6,177 nt of DNA from Promethearchaeota archaeon. Its GTDB lineage: Archaea; Asgardarchaeota; Lokiarchaeia; Sigynarchaeales; SOKP01. Positions 1 to 6,007 of this stretch are shown here, one piece after another. The notes below the pieces were generated by a model, which saw only the letters and a list, made by a program, of their open reading frames with translations, had not been told where the DNA came from and did no database searches. The stretch covers positions 1 to 6,177 of the forward strand of contig JAHLWJ010000273.1 in the NCBI GenBank assembly GCA_019057975.1, read 5' to 3'. The first letter of the stretch is position 1, and every line of letters starts with the position of its first letter. Made by a program: the position numbers and the translations under genes.

Positions 1-58
1 TAAATTTAATACCCTTAATGATATTATTAATATCAATTAACCTTTTCAAATTGTTTAG
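1..58 (+). promoter_or_regulatory. Upstream region of uppS with possible TATA-like element
   Basis: This short AT-rich leader precedes the first gene. An archaeal TATA-like stretch (attattaatat) lies at 23-33, about 30 bases before the ATG, which would place transcription start only a few bases ahead of the codon (near-leaderless mRNA). No Shine-Dalgarno sequence is visible. The base composition makes TATA-like words common by chance, so this is a weak call. The window begins here, so an upstream gene or longer leader cannot be excluded. Confidence 0.25.
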
Positions 59-796
59 ATGGTATCTACTCTAGAAGAATTAAAGGAAACAGCTAAAGAT
101 AAGCTACCCAAACATGTTGGTTTAATTATCGATGGAAATCGCAGATGGGCTAAAAGTAGAAATCTTGAGGTTAATTTTGGCCATTTAGTTGGATATGAAA
201 ACCTTAAAAAAAGGTTGTTTGATTTCTTTGAAGCAGGAATCCATTATTTAAGCTTATATATCTTATCTCTTGAAAATTTACGAAAGAGAAGTGCTGAAGA
301 GCTTGAATACATTTATAAAATAATGATTAAAGCAGTAGATACAGTAGTAAATGAATCAATTGTTAAGAATGATAAAGTGAAATTTGATATTGTAGGCAGA
401 TTGTCCTTGCTTCCTCCTACCGCTAAGGAGAAAATCCAGCAATTAATAAATTTTACTAAGGATCACGATCAAAATTTTATAAACCTCTGTATAATGTATG
501 ATGGTCATGAAGAAATTGTAGATGCTGTAAAGAAAATAGTTAATGATGGAATAAAACCAGAAAAAATCGATGCTAAATTGATAAAAGATTATTTATATAC
601 AAGGAATTTTCCTGCATTAGATTATATTATAAGAACAGGAATGGACGATGGGGCTAGGATTTCTGGATTTTTACTTTGGGACTCTTCTTACGCTGAGTTC
701 AAATTTAGAAACGACTTATGGCCTGATTATAATAAAGAGATGGTAATTCAGGACTTACTTGATTATACAAAAAGAAGTAGGCGCATGGGAAAATAA
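59..796 (+). CDS. uppS: Cis-prenyl (undecaprenyl-type) diphosphate synthase, archaeal type
   Basis: Adds successive isopentenyl diphosphates in cis to an allylic primer (FPP or GGPP), giving the polyprenyl diphosphate that becomes the lipid carrier for glycan assembly at the cytoplasmic membrane. All family blocks are visible in order: H19-x5-D25-G-N-R-R-W-A-K (diphosphate loop, catalytic Asp25), G41-H42, S70-L-E72-N73 (FSxEN block), V112-G, Y147-D-G-H-E-E-I, and R192-T-G...R200-I-S202...E213 (IPP/Mg binding). The C-terminus ends in R242-M-G244, matching the RxG motif of the family. The length of 245 residues is normal. GNRR and RTGMDDGARISGFLLW are archaeal-type versions; bacterial enzymes usually have GNGR and RTGGE. 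The usual Trp after SxEN is Leu74, and the usual GGR is D148-G-H150; the Leu is common in archaeal homologues from memory. An in-frame TAG lies directly before the ATG, so no longer start exists. In archaea the product is probably a dolichol-like carrier; chain length cannot be told. Confidence 0.94.
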   Translation: MVSTLEELKETAKDKLPKHVGLIIDGNRRWAKSRNLEVNFGHLVGYENLKKRLFDFFEAGIHYLSLYILSLENLRKRSAEELEYIYKIMIKAVDTVVNESIVKNDKVKFDIVGRLSLLPPTAKEKIQQLINFTKDHDQNFINLCIMYDGHEEIVDAVKKIVNDGIKPEKIDAKLIKDYLYTRNFPALDYIIRTGMDDGARISGFLLWDSSYAEFKFRNDLWPDYNKEMVIQDLLDYTKRSRRMGK

Positions 797-850
797 ATTA
801 GTAATAGCTTATTTTACTCTTAATCCTATTTATATTAGATTAAACCTAAA

Positions 851-859
851 AATAAATAT
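851..859 (+). promoter_or_regulatory. Possible TATA box for the 590-residue protein gene
   Basis: The word aataaatat, preceded by an A-rich stretch that could serve as a BRE, lies about 50 bases before the ATG at 909. Transcription would then start near 880-885 and leave a short leader of roughly 25 bases. No Shine-Dalgarno sequence appears in that leader, which is dominated by a T-run at 891-899. The rest of the 112-base gap holds T-rich stretches (812-820 and 889-903) that could help end uppS transcription. Support is only sequence resemblance in AT-rich DNA. Confidence 0.25.
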
Positions 860-908
860 CAAAAAGATCATTCATTATTAAAAGAGACTTTATTTTTTTG
901 TTTATAAT

Positions 909-2681
909 ATGTCAAATTCAGCTACCATTATCTCATTAAATATCACAAAATTTCCACAGAATCTTTTAATTCCTGATATGGATAATGATGTTTCACTTCA
1001 AGTAATTAACAATTCAGATAAAAAAGAAAATTTTAAATTTGTTTTTGAAGGAGAAAACTTAGATATTAACTTGAAATCACCAGAATTAAAAGATCAAATG
1101 GAATTTGCCCCAAAGGAAACCAAAAATATCGATATAAGGTTAAATCCAACCGTTAATGGCTTTGGAAAACTAACTATAAATGCGTATTGGCTAAAAATTG
1201 TAGAATATAAAGTTAAAGTGCAGAAAGTTAGAGAAGTAGCGCCCAAAAGTAAAATCCATAAGGCCTTTGAAAATTATAAGTTTAAAGGCGCAGAAAAGAT
1301 TGATATGATAAATCCAAAAGAGTTCTTCTTAAAGAGGACATTAGAAGAATTACAGAAAGTCGAAGAACAATTAGAAACAATGAGAAATAATTATAAATCA
1401 ACATTATCCTTAGATTCAACCAGTACAGAAGCATTTTCAAGGGTAACAATTGAAGTAATTGATAAATCTATTAAGGAATTAGCTAAAGGACATCTATCTA
1501 ATAATAATTTAACGATTTCTTTAGCTCTAGCTTTAGAATTATCAGATCCAAATGAACAGCTCAATTTCTATGTTAATTTAATTAGAGCTCATGCAATAGT
1601 ACATTTAAGCGAAGCAATTCAGATCGTTAAAGGTTTGAATGATTTAAATCTACAACAAAACCTATTGAAATTATTAGTCTTTGATCAAATATCACAAAAT
1701 CCGATTCAAGCCTTTAATTTGACTGAAAACATTACTGACTTATCTATAAAAATTAAATTATTATTCAACATCGCAAAAGAGCTAAATAATAGCAATAAAT
1801 CATCTGAATTGCTTACCGTTCTTAAAAAGATTATTGAAGTTCTTTCTAAATCGACGGAATTTAATAGTGAAGATAAAAAAGACCAAAAGCTTATTTATGA
1901 ATCTCTTAAGGATGCAATAAATGGAATAGCCGAAATAGAAAGTCCTGGAGCTGCCAATACTATTATTGAAGGAATAAGTAAAATAACGCTTAAGGAAAGA
2001 ATAGCAAAAGATCTATTTGACATAATTTATGAACTTGTGGATGAGATAAGAACAAAAATAGATTCCGAATTAATACATTCTCAATATTTTCTACTTAATA
2101 CTTATATTTCAAATATAAATAATGAAATTAAAAGTTTTAGCAGTATTGGTGGAAATATAAGTAATAATATTCTTTCAGGAGATTTCAATTTTAAATTAGT
2201 CTTTCTATCTCTTTTTAGTTTTAATTTTAGCATTTTTCCATTTATCGATCGTGTATATAATGACTTAAAATTTAATCTGAAAAAATCAATTGCATATTAC
2301 ATATTCCCTTCTGTCAATAATTTCCAGGATAATGAGTTAACAGTTCTTCAGAGGACATTAAACCAATTTTTTAATAACTTTGCGAATGTACCGAGCCAGC
2401 TACTTATATTTAATTTAGATTTTATTCCCTATTTAGGAAAACCAACTGTTATTTTGTCATCCGAATCCCAATTAAATAATAATTTAAAATCTAAAATAGA
2501 AAAACTTGGAGATACTGTTAATTTAATTATTGATGATTCGATGTTTAAAGGCGGCAAGATTTTTGACAATTTAAAGAGTATAATTCCACCAAATAAATGT
2601 GAGATTTTTAACTTAATTTTATCATATGAATTCATAAACGATTATAACGCGTTTATGACATTAATCCAATCTTTATTCTAA
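909..2681 (+). CDS. Unrecognised protein: beta-rich N-domain, helical solenoid, alpha/beta C-region
   Basis: I do not recognise this 590-residue protein. Residues 5-108 alternate short hydrophobic strands with loops (DVSLQVINNS, F66-A-P-K-E-T near the middle, a G84-F-G turn), which looks like an immunoglobulin-type beta-sandwich. Residues 136-162 form a charged amphipathic helix, possibly a short coiled coil. Residues 200-380 are helical with a 32-residue repeat: small residue, nine positions, then an Asp-like turn, at S204/D213, A236/D245 and A268/D277, and a diverged copy at A349/K358. Residues 428-446 are a Phe-rich hydrophobic stretch that could be a membrane-associated segment or a buried strand. 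Residues 497-590 look alpha/beta (QLLIFNLDF, PTVILSS, VNLIIDDS, CEIFNLILSY). No signal peptide and no catalytic motif is evident. Solenoid plus beta-sandwich suggests a scaffold or protein-binding role, which is inference. An in-frame stop at 879-881 and no ATG between it and 909 fix the start. Confidence 0.85.
   Translation: MSNSATIISLNITKFPQNLLIPDMDNDVSLQVINNSDKKENFKFVFEGENLDINLKSPELKDQMEFAPKETKNIDIRLNPTVNGFGKLTINAYWLKIVEYKVKVQKVREVAPKSKIHKAFENYKFKGAEKIDMINPKEFFLKRTLEELQKVEEQLETMRNNYKSTLSLDSTSTEAFSRVTIEVIDKSIKELAKGHLSNNNLTISLALALELSDPNEQLNFYVNLIRAHAIVHLSEAIQIVKGLNDLNLQQNLLKLLVFDQISQNPIQAFNLTENITDLSIKIKLLFNIAKELNNSNKSSELLTVLKKIIEVLSKSTEFNSEDKKDQKLIYESLKDAINGIAEIESPGAANTIIEGISKITLKERIAKDLFDIIYELVDEIRTKIDSELIHSQYFLLNTYISNINNEIKSFSSIGGNISNNILSGDFNFKLVFLSLFSFNFSIFPFIDRVYNDLKFNLKKSIAYYIFPSVNNFQDNELTVLQRTLNQFFNNFANVPSQLLIFNLDFIPYLGKPTVILSSESQLNNNLKSKIEKLGDTVNLIIDDSMFKGGKIFDNLKSIIPPNKCEIFNLILSYEFINDYNAFMTLIQSLF
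1518..1808 (+). repeat. Region coding tandem 32-residue alpha-hairpin repeats
   Basis: Residues 204-300 of the 590-residue protein hold three adjacent units in register: ALELSDPNEQLNFYVNLIRA, IVKGLNDLNLQQNLLKLLVF and LTENITDLSIKIKLLFNIAK. Asp213, Asp245 and Asp277 are exactly 32 residues apart, as are Ala236 and Ala268. Each unit reads as a helix, an N/S/T-D turn and a second Leu/Ile-rich helix. A further diverged unit (IIEGISKITLKERIAKDLFD) lies at 352-371. The DNA itself is not repeated; the repeat is seen only in the protein, so it is old or structurally constrained. Confidence 0.6.
2632..2658 (+). repeat. 9-bp perfect inverted repeat near the end of the 590-residue gene
   Basis: The arms tcataaacg (2632-2640) and cgtttatga (2650-2658) are perfect reverse complements around a 9-base loop, ending about 20 bases before the stop codon. 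The loop and right arm contain a second, competing 8-bp palindrome, aacgcgtt (2646-2653). It could form an mRNA hairpin, but at this base composition one or two such structures are expected by chance in a window of this size, so no function is assigned. Confidence 0.35.
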
Positions 2682-2701
2682 AAAATTAGTAATCAACCAA
2701 A

Positions 2702-2711
2702 ATTATATAAT
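2702..2711 (+). promoter_or_regulatory. Candidate TATA box (with BRE-like ACCAAAA) for the GCS2-like gene
   Basis: The stretch attatataat is preceded by accaaaa, which resembles an archaeal BRE. It lies about 55-60 bases before the ATG at 2765. Transcription would begin near 2730-2735 and give a leader of about 30 bases carrying the G-rich ribosome-binding candidate at 2750-2755. The decamer aattatataa (2701-2710) recurs exactly upstream of the amidohydrolase gene. This is the best-looking promoter in the window, though it is still only a sequence match. Confidence 0.4.
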
Positions 2712-2749
2712 GACAATTTATTATTTAGATAATATAAAAGTGGAAAAAC

Positions 2750-2755
2750 AGGGGT
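2750..2755 (+). promoter_or_regulatory. Candidate ribosome binding site of the GCS2-like gene
   Basis: The sequence aggggt ends nine bases before the ATG at 2765, a suitable distance for pairing with the 3' end of 16S rRNA. It is the only purine-rich, G-containing element of this kind before any of the four starts, and it supports ATG 2765 as the start. The pairing would be partial (a GGGGT core rather than GGAGGT). Confidence 0.4.
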
Positions 2756-2764
2756 AAAGCCTTA

Positions 2765-4429
2765 ATGACGAAAGATAAGAAAAAGAAAAAGAAAAAAAAG
2801 AAGAAACCAGAGCATGAAAATAGTACTTTTTCTCAATTAATAACTCGAAAAGGAAAAGCAAAAGCAGGAGCTCCTAAAGGTGTGGCATTAGGCCAATCCA
2901 TTGATAGAAGTGCGGATAAACTTTTTTTGGGAACGGATTATAAGGAGGTACTTATACCTGAAAGACCTTGGGCTGAAATGTTAGCTGACATCGAGCATTG
3001 GACGCCACTACCCTACACACATGGTATAGAAATGGAATTAATCATAGCAGATGACAACGGAAATTATCCACCTGGAGAGGAAATGGTTTTTCGGATGAAA
3101 GAAATTGTAAAAGATGCTATTAAAATTTTGGATGAAGTTCTCTATGAAGGTAGAAGTGATTTTCTTCCAGTACCAGATTATATTAGGGAGAAAGTCTTGG
3201 CTAGACCTTGGGGGCGTGATGATCTTGAAAAGGGATATGCTATGGATATACGCTATGTTTTGGGGGATACTTCTGTTGATATTGATACATTTGCTAGAGA
3301 TGGAAATGTAACAGCCATCACTTATATTTTGGAGCTTGTAACACCACCCTGTGTTTATGTTGAAGAGCTAGCATACTGGGGGAGTACTCTATTTTTATTA
3401 GCGAAAGCTACATTACCAAGAGATTTACATATAATCGCTTCTGCTATAAATCCCGCAACAAAGGAATACATGAGAGGGGTTTCTCAGGCGGACCACAGTC
3501 ATATTGGCACCTTTGAATCAGAATTAGAAAAGGTTCAAGCTTACTGTATGATTCGTAATTTCATCCCTCATATTATTGCTCTTACATGCAATTCACCCAT
3601 AATAAATAATAAGCCGACAGATGTAGTTAAGATTATAAATAACAGAATAACTGCGCCTAATTGCGTTAGGTCATTGAGATTAAAATATAACACCACAATG
3701 TTAAGTGGGAATGATCCACAGCATTATATTCCATATTTAACTGATCTTAGTGAGAATTCTATAAATTATTTTCTACAGATTGTCCAGAAAGCAAGTCTTG
3801 AGGATGGACGCTTCCAAGACGTGTTTCCTGTGACAGACTTCGGAACTATAGAGGTTAGAATTAGCGATGCGCAGATATCAATATGTCGTAGAATTGGGGT
3901 TGGTATGTTGATTCAAGCTATGTGTTATAAAGCTAGGAAATTACTTCAAGATGGAAAATGGGTGCCTGATGCTGGTTCAGAAACTATAACGTATAACCGG
4001 AAAGGAGCCATTGAAAGAGGATTAATATCTTTGTTTAGACCTCAAAATGTTGATCGTGAAAAACTTTCACAATATGACCCTACATTCGCGGAACAATATT
4101 TAGGTCCAGTAGATCAACCTATAAGGTATATGATGCAAGCTGTTCAAAGGATGTTCTTCTATTTGAAAGATGTGTTAAAAGAATTAGGTTTTTTATATTC
4201 TCCATTTATGAAGCCTCTATTGCAATCAGTTTTTGGTAGTGTTTCTTATGCGGAGCCACCAATAACAGAAGCAGAATATCAACTTTCTCTTTATGACTAT
4301 AAATTAAAAAATGGAGAAGATCCCAGCATATTATATGATTTAATATATTTTACAATTCAATATTGCCAGGATCCTCTAAATAATCCTCTTACTGGGGTAT
4401 TAACTCTTCCTAAAGAAATGAGAGATTAA
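2765..4429 (+). CDS. GCS2-family (glutamate-cysteine ligase-like) carboxylate-amine ligase with oligolysine N-tail
   Basis: GCS2 (YbdK/GshA-type) enzymes use ATP to join a carboxylate, typically the gamma-carboxylate of glutamate, to an amine; the partner amine here is unknown. The family marks are present in order: H86-G-I-E89-M-E91 (first strand, metal/nucleotide-binding acids), I188-L-E190-L-V-T, D243-H244-S-H246-I-G (HxH block), and G360-T-I-E363-V-R365-I-S-D368-A-Q. The key acidic, His and Arg positions look intact, so activity is plausible. At 554 residues it is much longer than YbdK (about 370). The extra length is an N-terminal region of about 80 residues starting with ten lysines (K5-K14) and then basic/Gly-Ala-rich sequence, probably an insertion within about 97-170, and a longer helical C-terminus. 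The start is fixed by an in-frame TAA at 2735-2737 and a ribosome-binding candidate. It lies 30 bases before the amidohydrolase gene and is likely functionally tied to it. Family assignment is firm; calling it a true glutamate-cysteine ligase would not be supported. Confidence 0.88.
   Translation: MTKDKKKKKKKKKKPEHENSTFSQLITRKGKAKAGAPKGVALGQSIDRSADKLFLGTDYKEVLIPERPWAEMLADIEHWTPLPYTHGIEMELIIADDNGNYPPGEEMVFRMKEIVKDAIKILDEVLYEGRSDFLPVPDYIREKVLARPWGRDDLEKGYAMDIRYVLGDTSVDIDTFARDGNVTAITYILELVTPPCVYVEELAYWGSTLFLLAKATLPRDLHIIASAINPATKEYMRGVSQADHSHIGTFESELEKVQAYCMIRNFIPHIIALTCNSPIINNKPTDVVKIINNRITAPNCVRSLRLKYNTTMLSGNDPQHYIPYLTDLSENSINYFLQIVQKASLEDGRFQDVFPVTDFGTIEVRISDAQISICRRIGVGMLIQAMCYKARKLLQDGKWVPDAGSETITYNRKGAIERGLISLFRPQNVDREKLSQYDPTFAEQYLGPVDQPIRYMMQAVQRMFFYLKDVLKELGFLYSPFMKPLLQSVFGSVSYAEPPITEAEYQLSLYDYKLKNGEDPSILYDLIYFTIQYCQDPLNNPLTGVLTLPKEMRD
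2777..2806 (+). repeat. A-rich AAR tract coding ten lysines
   Basis: Thirty consecutive bases of only A and G encode Lys5-Lys14 of the GCS2-like ligase, including an uninterrupted run of eight A (2792-2799). The mix of AAA and AAG codons keeps the tract from being a pure homopolymer. Such tracts can cause polymerase or ribosome slippage, and the tract length may vary between strains. The encoded tail is strongly positively charged and, in an otherwise ordinary soluble enzyme, could bind nucleic acid, ribosomes, acidic lipids or polyphosphate. Confidence 0.8.
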
Positions 4430-4430
4430 C

Positions 4431-4440
4431 AATTATATAA
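4431..4440 (+). promoter_or_regulatory. Candidate TATA box giving a leaderless amidohydrolase mRNA
   Basis: The decamer aattatataa fills part of the 30-base gap before the amidohydrolase gene and is identical to the one upstream of the GCS2-like gene. Its centre lies about 24 bases before the ATG at 4460, so transcription from it would start at or next to the start codon. No Shine-Dalgarno sequence is present in the gap, which fits leaderless initiation. Cotranscription from the gene upstream remains equally possible. Confidence 0.35.
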
Positions 4441-4459
4441 AAAAATTAGACGAAAATTT

Positions 4460-6007
4460 ATGTTAACAAGTACAATAGAACAAGACGGAAAAAAACGGGT
4501 AGAACACATATTTATTATTGATGCACACTCGCATCTAGGTCAAGATGTGGATGGTGCTACAATGATGAATCCTTTGGCTCCAGGCGCCGGAACCTTTGAT
4601 TTTTGGGGGAACGTCCAAGGGAGAATTAAGGCAGATTGGGAAAAAACTGGTGAACAATCTTTCACTACTTTCATGGATGGAAAAAGTACTAAAATCTCAT
4701 GGTCTTTTACTCCTTATCCTTTTACGGATAAATTATATATTGCTTTAGAAAAGCTTGGAAAAAAGCATTCTGATTTGAAAGAGAAATCAAAATTTTATTC
4801 AATGATAGATCAAGGAGTATGCTTTCCTTTTCAGGATGTGTTTCGTGATAAGCATCCAGAAGCGCTATATCGAGCAAGCAATATCAATGTTTCACGCTTT
4901 ACGACTAGATTTCCTTTTTCTATGAAACTCATCGGCTATGGTCGTTGTGATCCGATGGAAGGAGAAAAAGCGGTTAATGAAGTAAGGTACGCTAGAGAAG
5001 TATTAGGACTTCGTGGGTTAAAGCTTCATCCACGCTCCGAAGGATGGATTGATAAAATTAGTTCAGAAAAGGCTATTCAAGTCCTTATAGAAGCAGCTTC
5101 ATTTTCTATGCCTGTGATTTTTGATACTCGAGGAAGAGGTTCAATATTACAAATTGCTCAATTAATTGAATCAACTAGAAATATATTAAAATCAAAATAT
5201 CCTGATTTAGTACCCCATCTTAAAGTAATTATTGCTCACTTTGCTCAAGGAAATATTGATGATTATGATGTTTACAATGCAATAGTTCAGCCAAACACTT
5301 ATGGTGATCTTTCAATGTTGCATGGTGCGGGGGCAGGCAATTTTTTCGAGAGTTTCCGAAAATGGTTTAAATCAAATAGTAAAGAAAGAGTAGATAATCG
5401 AGATTGGTCAGAATATCTCCTTTATGCTAGTGATTATCCCTATTTTGGGGATGTTCATTCTCAGAAATTGATGAAATATATTATTAATAAACAATTTTTT
5501 GATACTGGTGGAACCATACAGGATGTAAAAAATATCCTTGGATTAAATCAGTTAAAAGTTTTACCGGAATATAGTGTTCCTCAAAATCAAAAGGAATTAA
5601 AGAGTCCACCGAGTATAACAGTTTCTAATCCCAATTATAAACTAAATAATGAAAGTACCTTTCAAACTATGATAAATTCTTTAGCTAAATTAATCATCGA
5701 CAATCATATTGATATTAAAAAATTTTGTTTGCAATTTAAAGATACTTGGGCAGTGTTTAACGATGATGTATTGTTAACAATCGTATCAAATAAAAATAAA
5801 CAAGAAAGAAACATATTACTGATGAATTTAATAGAAGACCAAATTTCAATTTTTGCTCCATTACAATCAAATATGGAATGGAACAAATTTGGATATAAAT
5901 ATTTCAATCCAAAAGATCGTACTTTCTTTGCTTCAGTGTTTAAGCAAAACTATTTAGCAACTGATGTTGTAAAAACAGTAGAGACTTTTTCACATATTTA
6001 CACTTAA
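4460..6007 (+). CDS. Amidohydrolase-2 family metal-dependent hydrolase with extra C-terminal domain
   Basis: Residues 14-368 form a TIM-barrel amidohydrolase of the amidohydrolase_2/ACMSD type, which hydrolyses or decarboxylates small molecules using a bound divalent metal. Visible marks: D21-A-H23-S-H25 (first metal-binding strand), Q118-G-V-C-F-P-F, G159-Y-G-R-C-D-P, G186-L-K-L-H190-P, V256-I-I-A-H260 (second active-site His), S324-D325-Y-P (catalytic/metal Asp), and the closing helix I359-L-G-L-N-Q-L-K. The strand that normally reads PVxxH, whose His binds metal, here reads P218-V-I-F-D222, so Asp replaces His. Residues about 30-110 are an insertion rich in Trp, Phe and Gly relative to small family members. 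After a Pro/Asn/Ser-rich linker (369-397), residues 398-515 form a separate domain that I do not recognise. The in-frame stop of the preceding gene lies 33 bases upstream and ATG 4460 is the first ATG after it. The substrate is unknown; an amide made by the neighbouring ligase is one guess. Confidence 0.87.
   Translation: MLTSTIEQDGKKRVEHIFIIDAHSHLGQDVDGATMMNPLAPGAGTFDFWGNVQGRIKADWEKTGEQSFTTFMDGKSTKISWSFTPYPFTDKLYIALEKLGKKHSDLKEKSKFYSMIDQGVCFPFQDVFRDKHPEALYRASNINVSRFTTRFPFSMKLIGYGRCDPMEGEKAVNEVRYAREVLGLRGLKLHPRSEGWIDKISSEKAIQVLIEAASFSMPVIFDTRGRGSILQIAQLIESTRNILKSKYPDLVPHLKVIIAHFAQGNIDDYDVYNAIVQPNTYGDLSMLHGAGAGNFFESFRKWFKSNSKERVDNRDWSEYLLYASDYPYFGDVHSQKLMKYIINKQFFDTGGTIQDVKNILGLNQLKVLPEYSVPQNQKELKSPPSITVSNPNYKLNNESTFQTMINSLAKLIIDNHIDIKKFCLQFKDTWAVFNDDVLLTIVSNKNKQERNILLMNLIEDQISIFAPLQSNMEWNKFGYKYFNPKDRTFFASVFKQNYLATDVVKTVETFSHIYT

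Noticed and set aside
796..805. Decamer aattagtaat just after the uppS stop, repeated at 2684-2693 just after the next gene's stop
   Set aside because: The match is intriguing in position, but a shared AT-rich 10-mer between gaps of this size is expected by chance fairly often, and it forms no structure.
2429..2635. Minus-strand open frame of 68 codons inside the 590-residue gene
   Set aside because: It lies wholly antisense within a well-supported gene, has no recognisable motif and no promoter or ribosome-binding support.
2646..2653. Palindrome aacgcgtt as an operator or restriction-related site
   Set aside because: It lies inside coding sequence near a gene end, is a single copy and is only 8 bp, so there is no basis for a regulatory call.
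3114..3311. Plus-strand open frame of 65 codons in another frame of the ligase gene
   Set aside because: It overlaps the conserved GCS2 coding region, and its translation is a Trp/Met/Leu-rich composition typical of a frame shadow.
2765..4429. Calling the ligase a true glutamate-cysteine ligase (gshA) of glutathione synthesis
   Set aside because: GCS2 members act on varied substrates, no glutathione synthetase gene is nearby, and the protein has large extensions, so only the family level is supported.
5704..5907. Minus-strand open frame of 67 codons opposite the amidohydrolase C-terminal region
   Set aside because: It is antisense to a continuous coding frame with no independent support.
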